DNA of 16,501 nt from an uncultured Eubacteriales bacterium (GCA_900542565.1 UQOC01000053.1:1-16501), one strand, 5' to 3'; shown: positions 1 to 7,330, numbered from the stretch's first letter. Translations and numbers: made by a program. Notes: generated by a model from the sequence alone, not told the origin.

Positions 1-458
1 CAGAAAAGCGTATCACCGCTGAAGAGGACGCCTGGCACATATATGCATATCCCGCCTGTTGTATGTCCCGGTGTCTGCATTATATTTAATGTCATGTCAC
101 CCACATCCAGCTTGTCTTTATCCCTGACATAAATATCAGCGTCTATGGTGACAGGATGTCCGAACATCTCCGCGGAGCTGTTAAGATCGCCATTTGACAG
201 AAGTTCTTTTTCGTCAGCGCAGGCAACGACTTTTGCATCAGGAAAATCTTTCTTAAAAGCTTCAACTCCTCCTATATGATCGCCGTGGCCGTGGGTGAGG
301 ATTATATATTCAACAGCGATACCGCCGTTTTCTGCGTCTCTTGTCAGAGCCTGTTCATATCCGCCCGGATCAACGATAAATCCTTTTTTGGCCTTTTCAT
401 CGTAAACAAGATATGTGTTCACCTGCAGAGGGCCTGTGAAATAATGCCTTATCTTCAT
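1..458 (-). CDS. Metallo-beta-lactamase-fold hydrolase (glyoxalase II/YcbL-like), C-terminus missing
   Basis: Partial gene running off the left edge; 152 residues are visible from the ATG at 456-458. The family is made of cytoplasmic zinc-dependent hydrolases, many acting on thioesters such as S-lactoylglutathione, but the substrate here is unknown. Visible metal-site motifs are THGHGDH at residues 55-61 (H56, H58, D60, H61), the PGHT motif at 130-133 (H132), and SGDTLF at 147-152 (D149), which is where the window cuts. The start is supported by GGAG a short distance upstream and by the typical opening MKIRHYFTGPLQVNTYLV. It lies 19 bp downstream of dtd and is probably the next gene of the secDF-rel-dtd operon; no terminator is seen between them. 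In clostridia I recall this hydrolase following rel and dtd, which supports vertical inheritance. Fold assignment is firm; the reaction is not. Confidence 0.9.
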   Translation of the reverse strand, partial: MKIRHYFTGPLQVNTYLVYDEKAKKGFIVDPGGYEQALTRDAENGGIAVEYIILTHGHGDHIGGVEAFKKDFPDAKVVACADEKELLSNGDLNSSAEMFGHPVTIDADIYVRDKDKLDVGDMTLNIMQTPGHTTGGICIYVPGVLFSGDTLF

Positions 459-477
459 AATGTCTTTGCTCCGTATT

Positions 478-927
478 TTAGAAAGTTTTTTTGCTGTCCA
501 GCAATATGGTCACCGGACCGTCATTATATATCCTGACCATCATCTGGGCCCTGAATATCCCTTCCTGAGTTTCAACACCCAGTTCATTTATCTCTTCAAT
601 ATATTTTCTATATAGCCTGTTTGCCTCCTCCGGCCTTGCAGCTCTTACAAAGCTTGGCCTTTTGCCCTTTCTGGCATCTCCAAGCAATGTGAACTGGGAG
701 ACTGCAAGTATCTTTCCGCCGATATCCGTTACGGAAAGGTTCATCTTACCGTCCTCGTCCTCAAATATCCTCAGTCCTGCTGTCTTTTCGGCCATATAGC
801 GGGCATCACTGTCAGTATCCCCTTCTTCAACTCCAAGCAGGACCATCAGTCCCTTATCTATTTTTCCGGTAACCTGTCCTTCCACAGTGACATCGGCCTC
901 TGTAACCCTCTGAACTACAGCTCTCAT
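478..927 (-). CDS. dtd: D-aminoacyl-tRNA deacylase (DTD)
   Basis: 149 residues, the usual size for bacterial DTD. The enzyme removes D-amino acids (and glycine mischarged on tRNA-Ala) from tRNA in the cytoplasm, acting as a chirality proofreader of translation. The opening MRAVVQRV, the SQFTL motif at residues 77-81 (with the conserved Thr at 80) and NDGPVT at 135-140 are the family signatures and form the active site of the homodimer. The GxFxAxM segment before the second motif is present as GIFRAQM. The start is set by a strong Shine-Dalgarno (AGGAGG, positions about 932-937) that overlaps the rel stop codon, so translation is likely coupled to rel; the gap is 8 bp. The dtd-after-rel pairing is common in Bacillota. 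High confidence. Confidence 0.97.
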   Translation of the reverse strand: MRAVVQRVTEADVTVEGQVTGKIDKGLMVLLGVEEGDTDSDARYMAEKTAGLRIFEDEDGKMNLSVTDIGGKILAVSQFTLLGDARKGKRPSFVRAARPEEANRLYRKYIEEINELGVETQEGIFRAQMMVRIYNDGPVTILLDSKKTF

Positions 928-935
928 TCTTCCTC

Positions 936-3137
936 CTAAGATTTTGCCCTGAAAACATGAGTGATACCGTCTATATTCCTCAGGTTCCTGAATACTTTCT
1001 GCATTTCCTGCGTGCTGGAAATGGAAAGGGTTATTGTCATTGACAGGCTTCCGTCTTTGCCCGTCTTTGCATTGACGCCGGAAAGATGTATGTCCATGTC
1101 TTCACATACCCTTGAAATATCCGAAAGTATCCCTTTTCTGTCGCTGCCTTCGATACATATTTCGGCATCGTATGATTTTCCGACTTTGAGATCTTCCCAT
1201 TCGACATCTATGAACCTGGCTTTTTCCCTTACAGGCAGGTTCCTTATGTTGGAGCAATCGCAGCGATGTACGGATATTCCTCTTCCTTTGGTGATAAAAC
1301 CTATTATATCGTCTCCAGGAACAGGGTTGCAGCATTTTGCCAGCTTTATCATGAGGTTGTCGGCGCCTTTTACTATGACGCCTGGATTGTCCTTGTTCTT
1401 GTCCGGTCTCTTCTGCTTTTTTTCCTCTGCGGCTTTGATGTCTTCGAGAACAGATTCGTCAGTCTTTGTTTCAGCTTTCTTATCCTCATTATAGTAGGAA
1501 AACAGCAGGTTACAGAACTTGCTCATCAATGTCCCGCCGTTGGCCAGCTGTGCAAATCCTTCGTCGGCGCTGGCAAAATTCATTGCCTTCATTGCTCTGT
1601 TTATATATGCAGACTTTGCGCACAAAGCAGGATCATATCCTTTTTTTCTGATGGTCTTATCAAGTAAATCTTTGCCTTTTTCTATGTTATCTGATTTGTT
1701 TTCTTTTTTGAGCCAGCTCCTTATCTTGTTCCTGGCATTGGAACTTTTTGCTATGCGCAGCCAGTCAACGCTTGGGCCGCTGGAATTGGCGGAGGTCACG
1801 ATCTCTACTATGTCTCCGTTCTGGAGAGTGTGGTCGATTGTAACCATTTTACCGTTAACTCTTGCGCCCACACATTTGCATCCTATGGCAGAATGTATCT
1901 TAAAGGCAAAATCCAGCGGGGTAGAGCCTGCCGGCAGTTCAATGACATCACCCTTCGGAGTGAATACAAACACCTGGCTTGCAAACAGATCCATCTTCAT
2001 TGTCTCAAGAAAATCCTTCGGGTCATTGATGTCCTGCTGCCATTCAAGGGATTGACGGAGCCAGGCAAGTTTTATATCATCGCTGGAATTTTTGCCGGAA
2101 GTATCTCCTTCTTTATATTTCCAGTGCGCAGCGATACCATACTCTGCCACCTCATGCATCTCGTGTGTCCTTATCTGTATCTCAAACGGTTCCCCGTTAT
2201 CTCCTATTACCGTAGTATGAAGAGACTGATACATGTTCGGCTTAGGCATGGCAATATAGTCCTTGAACCTTCCGGGTATAGGCTTCCACATGGTGTGGAC
2301 GATACCCAGCACAGCATAGCACTCTTTGATGGTGTTGACGATTATCCTTACAGCAATAAGGTCAAAGATCTCGTCAAGCTGTTTATTCTGGAACTTCATT
2401 TTTTTGTAAATGCTGTAATAATGTTTGGCTCTTCCGTATATGTCATACTGAAGATCCATGTCATCGAGGGCTTCTTTTATCTCATGGATGACAACCTCGA
2501 TGGTTTCCTCCCTCTGAGCCATCTTTTCGTTTACTTTTTCCTTTAGCTCACTGAATTCTTTGGGATGCAGATATCTGAGAGCTATGTCCTCCAGCTCGAA
2601 CTTTACTGTTGAAATACCCAGACGGCTTGCAAGGGGAGCATAGATCTCAAGGGTTTCCTTGCATTTTTCCTCTATCTTTTCAGGTCTCATATATTCGATG
2701 GTCCGCATGTTATGGAGCCGGTCGGCCAGTTTGATTATGAGGACTCTTATATCCTTGGACATTGCCAGGAACATTTTCCTGAAATTTTCAGCCTGTATTT
2801 CTTCTTTTGATTCAAATTTAATGGTACCCAGTTTTGTCACACCGTCAACGAGGAGCGCGATCTCTTCACCAAAATCGGCTACCAGTTCTTCTCTGGTGTA
2901 TTCTGTATCCTCCACGGCATCATGCAAAAGCCCGCCGATCAGTGTCGCATCGTCCATGCCAAGCTGTGCAAGGATGACCGCAACGCTTATGGGATGGACA
3001 AAATACGGTTCTCCGCTCTTTCGCAGCTGTCCGTCATGAAGCTGTCTGCCTTTGTCGTAGGCTTTCCCGATAAGCCCGGCGTTGTATTTGGGATTGATAT
3101 TCAGTATTTCTTCTAAAAACTGAGCTTTTGTCTTCAT
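936..3137 (-). CDS. rel: Bifunctional (p)ppGpp synthetase/hydrolase, long RelA/SpoT homologue
   Basis: 733 residues, full length for a Rel protein. It makes ppGpp and pppGpp from ATP plus GDP or GTP when ribosomes stall, and degrades them again, driving the stringent response. Domains in order: HD hydrolase (about 25-180) with an intact HDAVED motif at 72-77 and VHP at 47-49; synthetase (about 230-345) with [13 protein letters not shown] at 235-247, RFKD at 290-293 and EIQIRT at 319-324; TGS (about 388-448); helical linker; zinc-finger/RIS region with [10 protein letters not shown] at 601-610 and HRCDC at 624-628; C-terminal ACT domain (about 655-730). The RFKD form is the one known for bifunctional enzymes rather than synthetase-only RelA, and the HD site is intact, so both activities are expected. 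AGGAG lies upstream of the ATG. It starts 24 bp after secDF with no terminator between, implying co-transcription. Confidence 0.97.
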   Translation of the reverse strand: MKTKAQFLEEILNINPKYNAGLIGKAYDKGRQLHDGQLRKSGEPYFVHPISVAVILAQLGMDDATLIGGLLHDAVEDTEYTREELVADFGEEIALLVDGVTKLGTIKFESKEEIQAENFRKMFLAMSKDIRVLIIKLADRLHNMRTIEYMRPEKIEEKCKETLEIYAPLASRLGISTVKFELEDIALRYLHPKEFSELKEKVNEKMAQREETIEVVIHEIKEALDDMDLQYDIYGRAKHYYSIYKKMKFQNKQLDEIFDLIAVRIIVNTIKECYAVLGIVHTMWKPIPGRFKDYIAMPKPNMYQSLHTTVIGDNGEPFEIQIRTHEMHEVAEYGIAAHWKYKEGDTSGKNSSDDIKLAWLRQSLEWQQDINDPKDFLETMKMDLFASQVFVFTPKGDVIELPAGSTPLDFAFKIHSAIGCKCVGARVNGKMVTIDHTLQNGDIVEIVTSANSSGPSVDWLRIAKSSNARNKIRSWLKKENKSDNIEKGKDLLDKTIRKKGYDPALCAKSAYINRAMKAMNFASADEGFAQLANGGTLMSKFCNLLFSYYNEDKKAETKTDESVLEDIKAAEEKKQKRPDKNKDNPGVIVKGADNLMIKLAKCCNPVPGDDIIGFITKGRGISVHRCDCSNIRNLPVREKARFIDVEWEDLKVGKSYDAEICIEGSDRKGILSDISRVCEDMDIHLSGVNAKTGKDGSLSMTITLSISSTQEMQKVFRNLRNIDGITHVFRAKS

Positions 3138-3161
3138 CTGATATAACTCCTGAAGGCTGTG

Positions 3162-5366
3162 TTATTTTTTTTGCTTCTTTGCCTTTTTTGTCTGTCTTAA
3201 ATATTTTGAGCCTGTACTGTTCCTGTTGAGGTCATAGTACATCGGGCTGCAAACAAATATGGAGGAATAGCATCCCACCACTATGCCTATCATAAGCGGA
3301 ATGATAAATTCCCTTATGGATTCGGATACCATTATGCACAACGGGATCATGACAACAAATGTGGTCAGGGATGTCATTATGGTACGGTTTAGAGTGCTGT
3401 TTATACTGTTGTCTATGTTCGATTCCAAGCTTGTTTTTTTGTTTATCCGTTCGTTTTCTCTTATCCTGTCAAAGATGACTATGGTATCATTTATCGAATA
3501 TCCGACCAGTGTCAGTATGGCTGCGATAAACGGATTATTGACCGTAAACCCGAAAATTGCATAAAATGACAGTACTATCAGCACATCATGCACCACTCCG
3601 GCAATGGACGAAAATCCGTACTTCCATGATTTGAAACGGAAAATTATATATATGAGCATTCCTGCGGATGCTATCAGAACGGCGATCACAGCATTGGTCT
3701 TCAGCTCATTCCCTACAGACGGTCCGAACTGCTCAGAAGCCAGGATATCACCGTCTGTCAGCTGGAATGTCTCACTGAGGGTGTCTATCACTTCCCCTCT
3801 CTGCTGGTTATCCAGAAAGCTGGTAGTCTTTATGACCACCTGGGTGTTGTTCTCACCTGAATATATTATCGACGGGTCCAGGTCATATTCTGCAATGGCC
3901 TGTTCTACACGGCTGATGGGTACCTGCTCGTGTAGTTCAAGCTGGATCATGGTGCCTCCGGTAAAGTCTATCCCATAATTTAACCCCCGCACTGCACCAA
4001 AGATGAGACCCACTGCCATTATGGCTATGCTTACTCCATAGAATACTTTTCTGTGCCTGATAAATGCAAAAGTCTTATGAAGGAACTGTCTTGGGGTGCC
4101 GTCATCATTGACGCCGAAATATCTGTTCTTCGCAAACCTCCTGCTTTCAGCTATCAGCGACATGAACAGGTGAGTTATTATTACAGCGGTAAATATGCTT
4201 ATGATGATACCGATCATCAGAGTCAAGGCGAATCCCTTGACAGATGTGGTCCCTACTTCATAAAGGACGACCGCTGCTATCAGCGTGGTTATCTGGGCAT
4301 CTAGCACAGTTGAAAGGGCGTTCTTGAACCCTGCATTCACCGCTACTCTTATTGACTTTCCGGCACAGATTTCCTCTTTTATCCTTGAAAAGATTATTAC
4401 ATTGGCATCAACGGCCATACCTATGGAAAGTATGAGCGCCGCTATCCCAGGAAGGGTCAGGACCACATCCATCAGCGACATGGACCATATGAACATTGCC
4501 ACATAAAGCATGAGGGCAATGTCCGCCATGAGTCCCAGAAGGCCGTAAAATATCAGCATGAGGACAAACACCAGCCCTATTCCTATCGCTCCTGCGATAA
4601 TGGACTTATCCAGGGCATCTGCGCCCACTGAAGCAGCCTGTACAGATGACTGCACCTCCACCAGATCCACTGGCAGTGCGCCGCCTCTGATGAGCGCCGC
4701 AGTAGTCGAGGCTTCCTCTCTTGAATAATTGCCAGTTATCTCACAATGTCCGCCGCTTATGACCTGCTGTACATCAGGATGGACTATTATCTCATCATCC
4801 AGTACTATTGCGATCTGGTTAGGATAGACTCCGTCTATGGTGGACTCAACTTCGCCGCTGAGAGCCTTTCGGGTCCCCTCTTCAAAAAGTGTGGCGCCCT
4901 CATCGTCAAATTCCAGTTCTATCTTGTAATAAGCGCCATCTGTGGCTATCTGTGCATCGCGCACATTGCTCCCGTCTACTACGAGACTTCCATCGGCAAG
5001 CACAAACCTGAGCTGGGCGGTCCTGCCTATGGCGTCGATGGCCTCCTGGGCATCTTCCGCACCCGGGATCTCCACTCTTATCCTGTTGCTTCCCTCTATT
5101 GTGACCGATGACTCGGCGACACCCATCTGGTTCACCCTGTTATCTATGACGGCTCTTGTCTGATCCATAAGGCTCCTGAGTTCTTCGCCTTCGAGATCTG
5201 TCTGAGCTTCCATTACCACATAGACTCCGCCGTTTATATCAAGTCCGTATTTTAAAGCATCTTTGGCAGAGGACATGGATCCTATTCCAAATATGCTGAT
5301 ATACCATGCAAAAACAGTTACAGCGAGCACTATTATGGCAAGTACCCGCCTGATAGTCTGATTCAT
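3162..5366 (-). CDS. secDF: Fused protein-export membrane protein SecDF
   Basis: 734 residues, matching the single-chain SecDF of Bacillus rather than the separate SecD and SecF of many bacteria. SecDF is an RND-type membrane protein that uses the proton gradient to pull preproteins out of the SecYEG channel. SecD half: membrane helix at about 7-27, then the D1 motif GLDINGGVYVV at 41-51, a large extracytoplasmic P1-type region to about 245, and helices to about 405 containing VDANVIIFSRI at 319-329 (D320 in the position expected for the proton path). SecF half: begins near 430, with NYGIDFTGG at 463-471 and VGYSINDTIVIFDRIREN at 621-638. The C-terminus is a short lysine-rich cytoplasmic tail (RQTKKAKKQKK). 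GAGG precedes the ATG by about 7 bases. It is separated from yajC by 169 bp that include a terminator, so it may have its own promoter. Confidence 0.97.
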   Translation of the reverse strand: MNQTIRRVLAIIVLAVTVFAWYISIFGIGSMSSAKDALKYGLDINGGVYVVMEAQTDLEGEELRSLMDQTRAVIDNRVNQMGVAESSVTIEGSNRIRVEIPGAEDAQEAIDAIGRTAQLRFVLADGSLVVDGSNVRDAQIATDGAYYKIELEFDDEGATLFEEGTRKALSGEVESTIDGVYPNQIAIVLDDEIIVHPDVQQVISGGHCEITGNYSREEASTTAALIRGGALPVDLVEVQSSVQAASVGADALDKSIIAGAIGIGLVFVLMLIFYGLLGLMADIALMLYVAMFIWSMSLMDVVLTLPGIAALILSIGMAVDANVIIFSRIKEEICAGKSIRVAVNAGFKNALSTVLDAQITTLIAAVVLYEVGTTSVKGFALTLMIGIIISIFTAVIITHLFMSLIAESRRFAKNRYFGVNDDGTPRQFLHKTFAFIRHRKVFYGVSIAIMAVGLIFGAVRGLNYGIDFTGGTMIQLELHEQVPISRVEQAIAEYDLDPSIIYSGENNTQVVIKTTSFLDNQQRGEVIDTLSETFQLTDGDILASEQFGPSVGNELKTNAVIAVLIASAGMLIYIIFRFKSWKYGFSSIAGVVHDVLIVLSFYAIFGFTVNNPFIAAILTLVGYSINDTIVIFDRIRENERINKKTSLESNIDNSINSTLNRTIMTSLTTFVVMIPLCIMVSESIREFIIPLMIGIVVGCYSSIFVCSPMYYDLNRNSTGSKYLRQTKKAKKQKK

Positions 5367-5387
5367 CGGAAAAACCTCACTTTATCC

Positions 5388-5416
5388 ATTATACCGGTAT
5401 TTTAGTTTACATTATA
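5388..5416 (-). promoter_or_regulatory. Candidate -10 elements for secDF
   Basis: On the minus strand two perfect TATAAT hexamers occur between the yajC terminator and secDF, at 5411-5416 and 5388-5393. Neither has a convincing TTGACA-like box 16-18 bp upstream, so the assignment rests on the -10 match, the AT-rich context and the need for a promoter after the terminator. A 10-bp perfect palindrome ATACCGGTAT (5391-5400) overlaps the second hexamer. The rest of this 169-bp gap shows nothing else I can name. Confidence 0.35.
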
Positions 5417-5473
5417 TTGTACTACTTTTTTTGCATACTTACAAGCTAAAAGTAAATATATGCCATTGCAGCA

Positions 5474-5513
5474 AGAAAAAACAAAAGCCGTTAACCTGCA
5501 AGGGCAACGGCTT
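5474..5513 (-). terminator. Rho-independent terminator downstream of yajC
   Basis: Read on the minus strand, AAGCCGTT (5506-5513) and AACGGCTT (5485-5492) form an 8-bp perfect stem around a 13-base loop, followed at once by TTTTGTTTTTTC. It starts 23 bases after the yajC stop codon. It would end the tRNA-yajC transcript or, if leaky, lower expression of secDF-rel-dtd relative to yajC. Confidence 0.85.
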
Positions 5514-5535
5514 GATCTTACTATGTCCCGTATCT

Positions 5536-6006
5536 TTATTCTTCAGCTTTGACCTGCTCTGCAGCAACTGTTTCCTCGGCGTTGTCATTTTCGGCCGGTA
5601 CTTCGTTCTTTGCAGGCTCGTCCTGTACTGACTGTTCCTCAGCAGCTTCTTCAACAGCAGAAGATCTTTTGAGTTTTTTCGGTTTAACCTTTTTGGCTTC
5701 CTCTTCTTCCACTGCCGCAGCTTCATCTTTGCGAGGCTTGTGGCTAGGATTAGTAACAGATGAAACAGACCATCTCATCATCTCGAACTTGACTTTGTCA
5801 GCTCCGACCTGTATAACGATAGTCTCATCCTTAGTCTTGACTATCTTTCCGCAGATCCCTCCGATGGTCACGATCTCATCGCCGACCTGCAGGCTGCTCC
5901 TCATTTCCTGGATCTGTTTATCCTTTTTTCTCTGAGGCCTTATCATCAGAAAATACATTGCGATGATAAGAACGATCAACGGCAGTAAACTTACAAAAGA
6001 ACCCAT
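5536..6006 (-). CDS. yajC: Preprotein translocase subunit YajC, with extended acidic tail
   Basis: 156 residues. YajC is a small single-span membrane protein that associates with SecDF and the SecYEG translocon; its precise role is auxiliary. One membrane helix spans about residues 5-23, followed by the signature MIRPQRKKDKQIQEM and then LQVGDEIVTIGGICGKI, the conserved cytoplasmic beta-domain to about residue 85. From about 90 onward the chain is a low-complexity, Glu/Ala/Lys-rich, probably disordered tail of some 65 residues, making the protein longer than the usual 85-115 residues. The start is supported by GGGAGG about 11 bases upstream. It lies 48 bp downstream of the tRNA-Leu gene on the same strand, with no obvious separate promoter, and a terminator follows it. 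Identity is secure; the tail's role is unknown. Confidence 0.95.
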   Translation of the reverse strand: MGSFVSLLPLIVLIIAMYFLMIRPQRKKDKQIQEMRSSLQVGDEIVTIGGICGKIVKTKDETIVIQVGADKVKFEMMRWSVSSVTNPSHKPRKDEAAAVEEEEAKKVKPKKLKRSSAVEEAAEEQSVQDEPAKNEVPAENDNAEETVAAEQVKAEE

Positions 6007-6037
6007 ATTCCGTTTTTCCTCCCTTGCGATTCTGTTG

Positions 6038-6054
6038 TCGTTATCTTATAACGA
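6038..6054 (-). repeat. Perfect hairpin directly after the tRNA 3' CCA
   Basis: TCGTTAT (6038-6044) and ATAACGA (6048-6054) are perfect inverted arms around a 3-base loop, immediately abutting the encoded CCA end of tRNA-Leu. There is no T-tract, so it does not look like a terminator; it may be a processing or trailer structure in a tRNA-yajC transcript. The octamer ATAACGAT recurs on the other side of the tRNA (6048-6055 and 6146-6153). Confidence 0.6.
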
Positions 6055-6141
6055 TGGTGCCGGCGATGGGGGTCGAACCCATACGGTGTCGCCACCACAG
6101 GATTTTGAGTCCTGCACGTCTGCCAATTCCATCACGCCGGC
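6055..6141 (-). tRNA. tRNA-Leu, anticodon CAA
   Basis: Read on the minus strand, a 87-base cloverleaf runs from GCCGGCG (6135-6141) to its partner CGCCGGC (6059-6065), then discriminator A and an encoded CCA (6055-6057). The anticodon stem CAGGA/TCCTG encloses the loop CTCAAAA, giving anticodon CAA, which reads UUG leucine codons. A long variable arm (GGTG-GCGA-CACC type) marks it as a class II tRNA, as expected for leucine. The T-arm contains GGTTCGACC. The encoded CCA is usual in many Bacillota. It is the first gene of the minus-strand block, with yajC 48 bp downstream. Confidence 0.96.
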
Positions 6142-6156
6142 TTGAATAACGATACT

Positions 6157-6186
6157 ATGATACCATAAAAGGAATGCATTTTACAA
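6157..6186 (-). promoter_or_regulatory. Candidate promoter for tRNA-Leu (and possibly yajC)
   Basis: On the minus strand TTGTAA (6181-6186, 4 of 6 to TTGACA) and TATCAT (6157-6162, 5 of 6 to TATAAT) are separated by 18 bp. A start about 7 bases downstream would leave a leader of roughly 9 bases before the tRNA, which is typical. It is the only good promoter candidate seen upstream of yajC. Confidence 0.6.
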
Positions 6187-6216
6187 TATTTTTTTTGCAA
6201 CTTTTAAAAACTTCTT

Positions 6217-6243
6217 CCAGAACGGTCTGTACTGGTCTATAAT
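6217..6243 (+). promoter_or_regulatory. Promoter -10 of the RpiR-like regulator with overlapping operator-like palindrome
   Basis: A perfect TATAAT lies at 6238-6243, 29 bases before the ATG of the regulator; the -35 region (about 6215-6220) is poor. In the spacer sits an imperfect 19-bp palindrome CCAGAACGGTCTGTACTGG (6217-6235), with 7 of 9 dyad pairs matching and a perfect CCAG/CTGG outer arm. Its position between -35 and -10 is what one expects of an autoregulatory repressor site, or of an activator site compensating for the weak -35. Function is inferred. Confidence 0.5.
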
Positions 6244-6272
6244 AGATATCACCATCTGAAAGGAGCACATTT

Positions 6273-7103
6273 ATGTCAGATAAATTATATGATAAAATAA
6301 TCGATAAGCTGGACAGCTTTTCTTCCGGCCAACAGAAAGTCGCAAAATATATAGTTGATAATTACAGTGAGATACCTGCCATGTCGTGCAAGGAACTTGC
6401 AGGCCATTCCCATGTGAGCAGTTCCATGGTGGTCCGTTTTGCCAAGCATATAGGTTACAGCGGCTTTCTCCAGATACGCGATCAGATAAGATCTGAACTC
6501 GGCAATGTCAGGAGACCTTACAGCATTTCTCTTTCCATGCCGGAAAAGGTAGACGATAATCTGATCGGCCAGTATCTCCAGAAGATCGGAAATGACATCA
6601 AGGTTTTCACCCAGGATATGGACCTTAAACTCATCGAAAAGCTTGCATCGGACATTGCAGGCGCAGACACCGTTTATCTGTTCGGTATCGGCGGCGACAG
6701 GATCATAGTCCAGTATCTGAGCAATTACTTCCCCCTTCTCGGCATAAAGACCGCTGCCATATTTGAAGAAGGCCTGGGAATGAAGCAAAAGATAATGAAC
6801 ATGACACCTGATGATTTTCTGATCGTCGCCTCTTTTCCCAATGTTCAGAGAGATGAATTCTGGATCACCGACTTTGCCCGAAAAAACGGGACAGGCGTAT
6901 TCCTGATAACCGATTCCGATATCACAGCCCGGTATCACGGCATTTCCAATTATATCAAGGTGAAAAACTCTCTTAACACATTTTATAACTCCTGCATCCT
7001 TTCCATGTATTTTTGTGACATACTGCTGATGAAGCTCAGAGAAAAAATGCCCGAAAAATCCAGGAAATGCCTGAAGAGATACGAAGAAATACTTGAGCTG
7101 TAA
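6273..7103 (+). CDS. RpiR/MurR-family transcriptional regulator with degenerate SIS domain
   Basis: 276 residues, normal family length. RpiR-type regulators carry an N-terminal helix-turn-helix and a C-terminal SIS domain that usually senses a sugar phosphate. The N-terminal domain (about 1-77) has the family pattern, including MSCKELAGHSHVSSSMVVRF and then AKHIGYSGFLQIRDQIR. The SIS domain (about 115-250) includes VYLFGIGGDRIIVQYL at 134-149. Two positions that normally carry ligand-binding serines differ: the GxGxS loop reads GIGGD (Asp142) and the usual SxSGxT loop reads ASFPNVQRDE (187-196). A sugar phosphate is therefore an unlikely ligand. AAAGGAG precedes the ATG. It is divergent from the tRNA-yajC block and lies just upstream of, and on the same strand as, the amidohydrolase operon, from which a terminator separates it; it probably controls that operon and itself. 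Confidence 0.9.
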   Translation: MSDKLYDKIIDKLDSFSSGQQKVAKYIVDNYSEIPAMSCKELAGHSHVSSSMVVRFAKHIGYSGFLQIRDQIRSELGNVRRPYSISLSMPEKVDDNLIGQYLQKIGNDIKVFTQDMDLKLIEKLASDIAGADTVYLFGIGGDRIIVQYLSNYFPLLGIKTAAIFEEGLGMKQKIMNMTPDDFLIVASFPNVQRDEFWITDFARKNGTGVFLITDSDITARYHGISNYIKVKNSLNTFYNSCILSMYFCDILLMKLREKMPEKSRKCLKRYEEILEL

Positions 7104-7113
7104 CATCGGTTGA

Positions 7114-7131
7114 TGTAAATTTTAATTTACA
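7114..7131. promoter_or_regulatory. Palindromic operator-like site
   Basis: TGTAAATTTTAATTTACA is an inverted repeat with perfect 8-bp arms (TGTAAATT/AATTTACA) around a central TT, lying just past the regulator's stop codon and about 180 bp upstream of the predicted sigma-54 start. It could be an upstream activator or repressor site; the AT-rich context makes chance palindromes more likely, so confidence is moderate. Confidence 0.4.
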
Positions 7132-7185
7132 AACGGAAATGAAATTTTACTTTTTTGTAAATTTTTATTTCCGTTTTTCTTTTTT
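7131..7185 (+). terminator. Rho-independent terminator after the RpiR-like gene
   Basis: Arms 7131-7150 and 7157-7176 pair over 20 positions with one mismatch and one G-T wobble around a 6-base T loop, followed by a T-rich tail to 7185 (TTTTT-C-TTTTTT). The stem is AT-rich apart from the CGG/CCG near its base, so it is long but not very stable per pair. It separates the regulator from the amidohydrolase operon. Confidence 0.75.
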
Positions 7186-7282
7186 CAAAATTTATATTTT
7201 AACCGGACTGTGTTTTAAAATAAAAATTTCACATTGCTTTTTTAATGGTTTCAGGCATTTTCGTGCGATGAAGTTTTAAAGC

Positions 7283-7298
7283 AGGCATAATACTTGCA
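7283..7298 (+). promoter_or_regulatory. Sigma-54 (RpoN) type -24/-12 promoter of the amidohydrolase operon
   Basis: AGGCAT-N5-TTGCA matches the RpoN consensus TGGCAC-N5-TTGCW: GGCA of the -24 box, TTGCA of the -12 box, and exactly 10 bp between the invariant GG (7284-7285) and GC (7296-7297). Transcription would start near 7309, just ahead of the ribosome binding site AAAGGAGG (7317-7324). A sigma-A -10-like CATAAT (7286-7291) overlaps but lacks a convincing -35. No enhancer-binding activator is encoded in the window, so it must lie elsewhere if this is correct. Confidence 0.6.
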
Positions 7299-7330
7299 TT
7301 AATCTCCTGTTAAAAGAAAGGAGGTTAACA

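Noticed and set aside
5439..5726. 95-codon minus-strand frame overlapping the yajC tail
   Set aside because: It is the low-complexity Lys/Glu-rich yajC tail read in another frame and runs through the terminator.
6285..7106. 273-codon open frame on the minus strand opposite the RpiR-like gene, and a 219-codon one (7409-8068) opposite the amidohydrolase
   Set aside because: Both mirror clear genes of known families, resemble no protein I recognise, and their composition is that of an antisense shadow.
7186..7240. AT-rich inverted motifs such as AAAAT-N4-ATTTT and TGTG-N17-CACA as CodY, Crp or FNR sites
   Set aside because: None matches the known consensus well, and such repeats are expected by chance in a stretch this AT-rich.
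7286..7291. CATAAT as a sigma-A -10 box for the amidohydrolase operon
   Set aside because: No convincing -35 at 16-18 bp upstream (GTGCGA at best), while the overlapping -24/-12 pattern fits better. It is kept only as an alternative.
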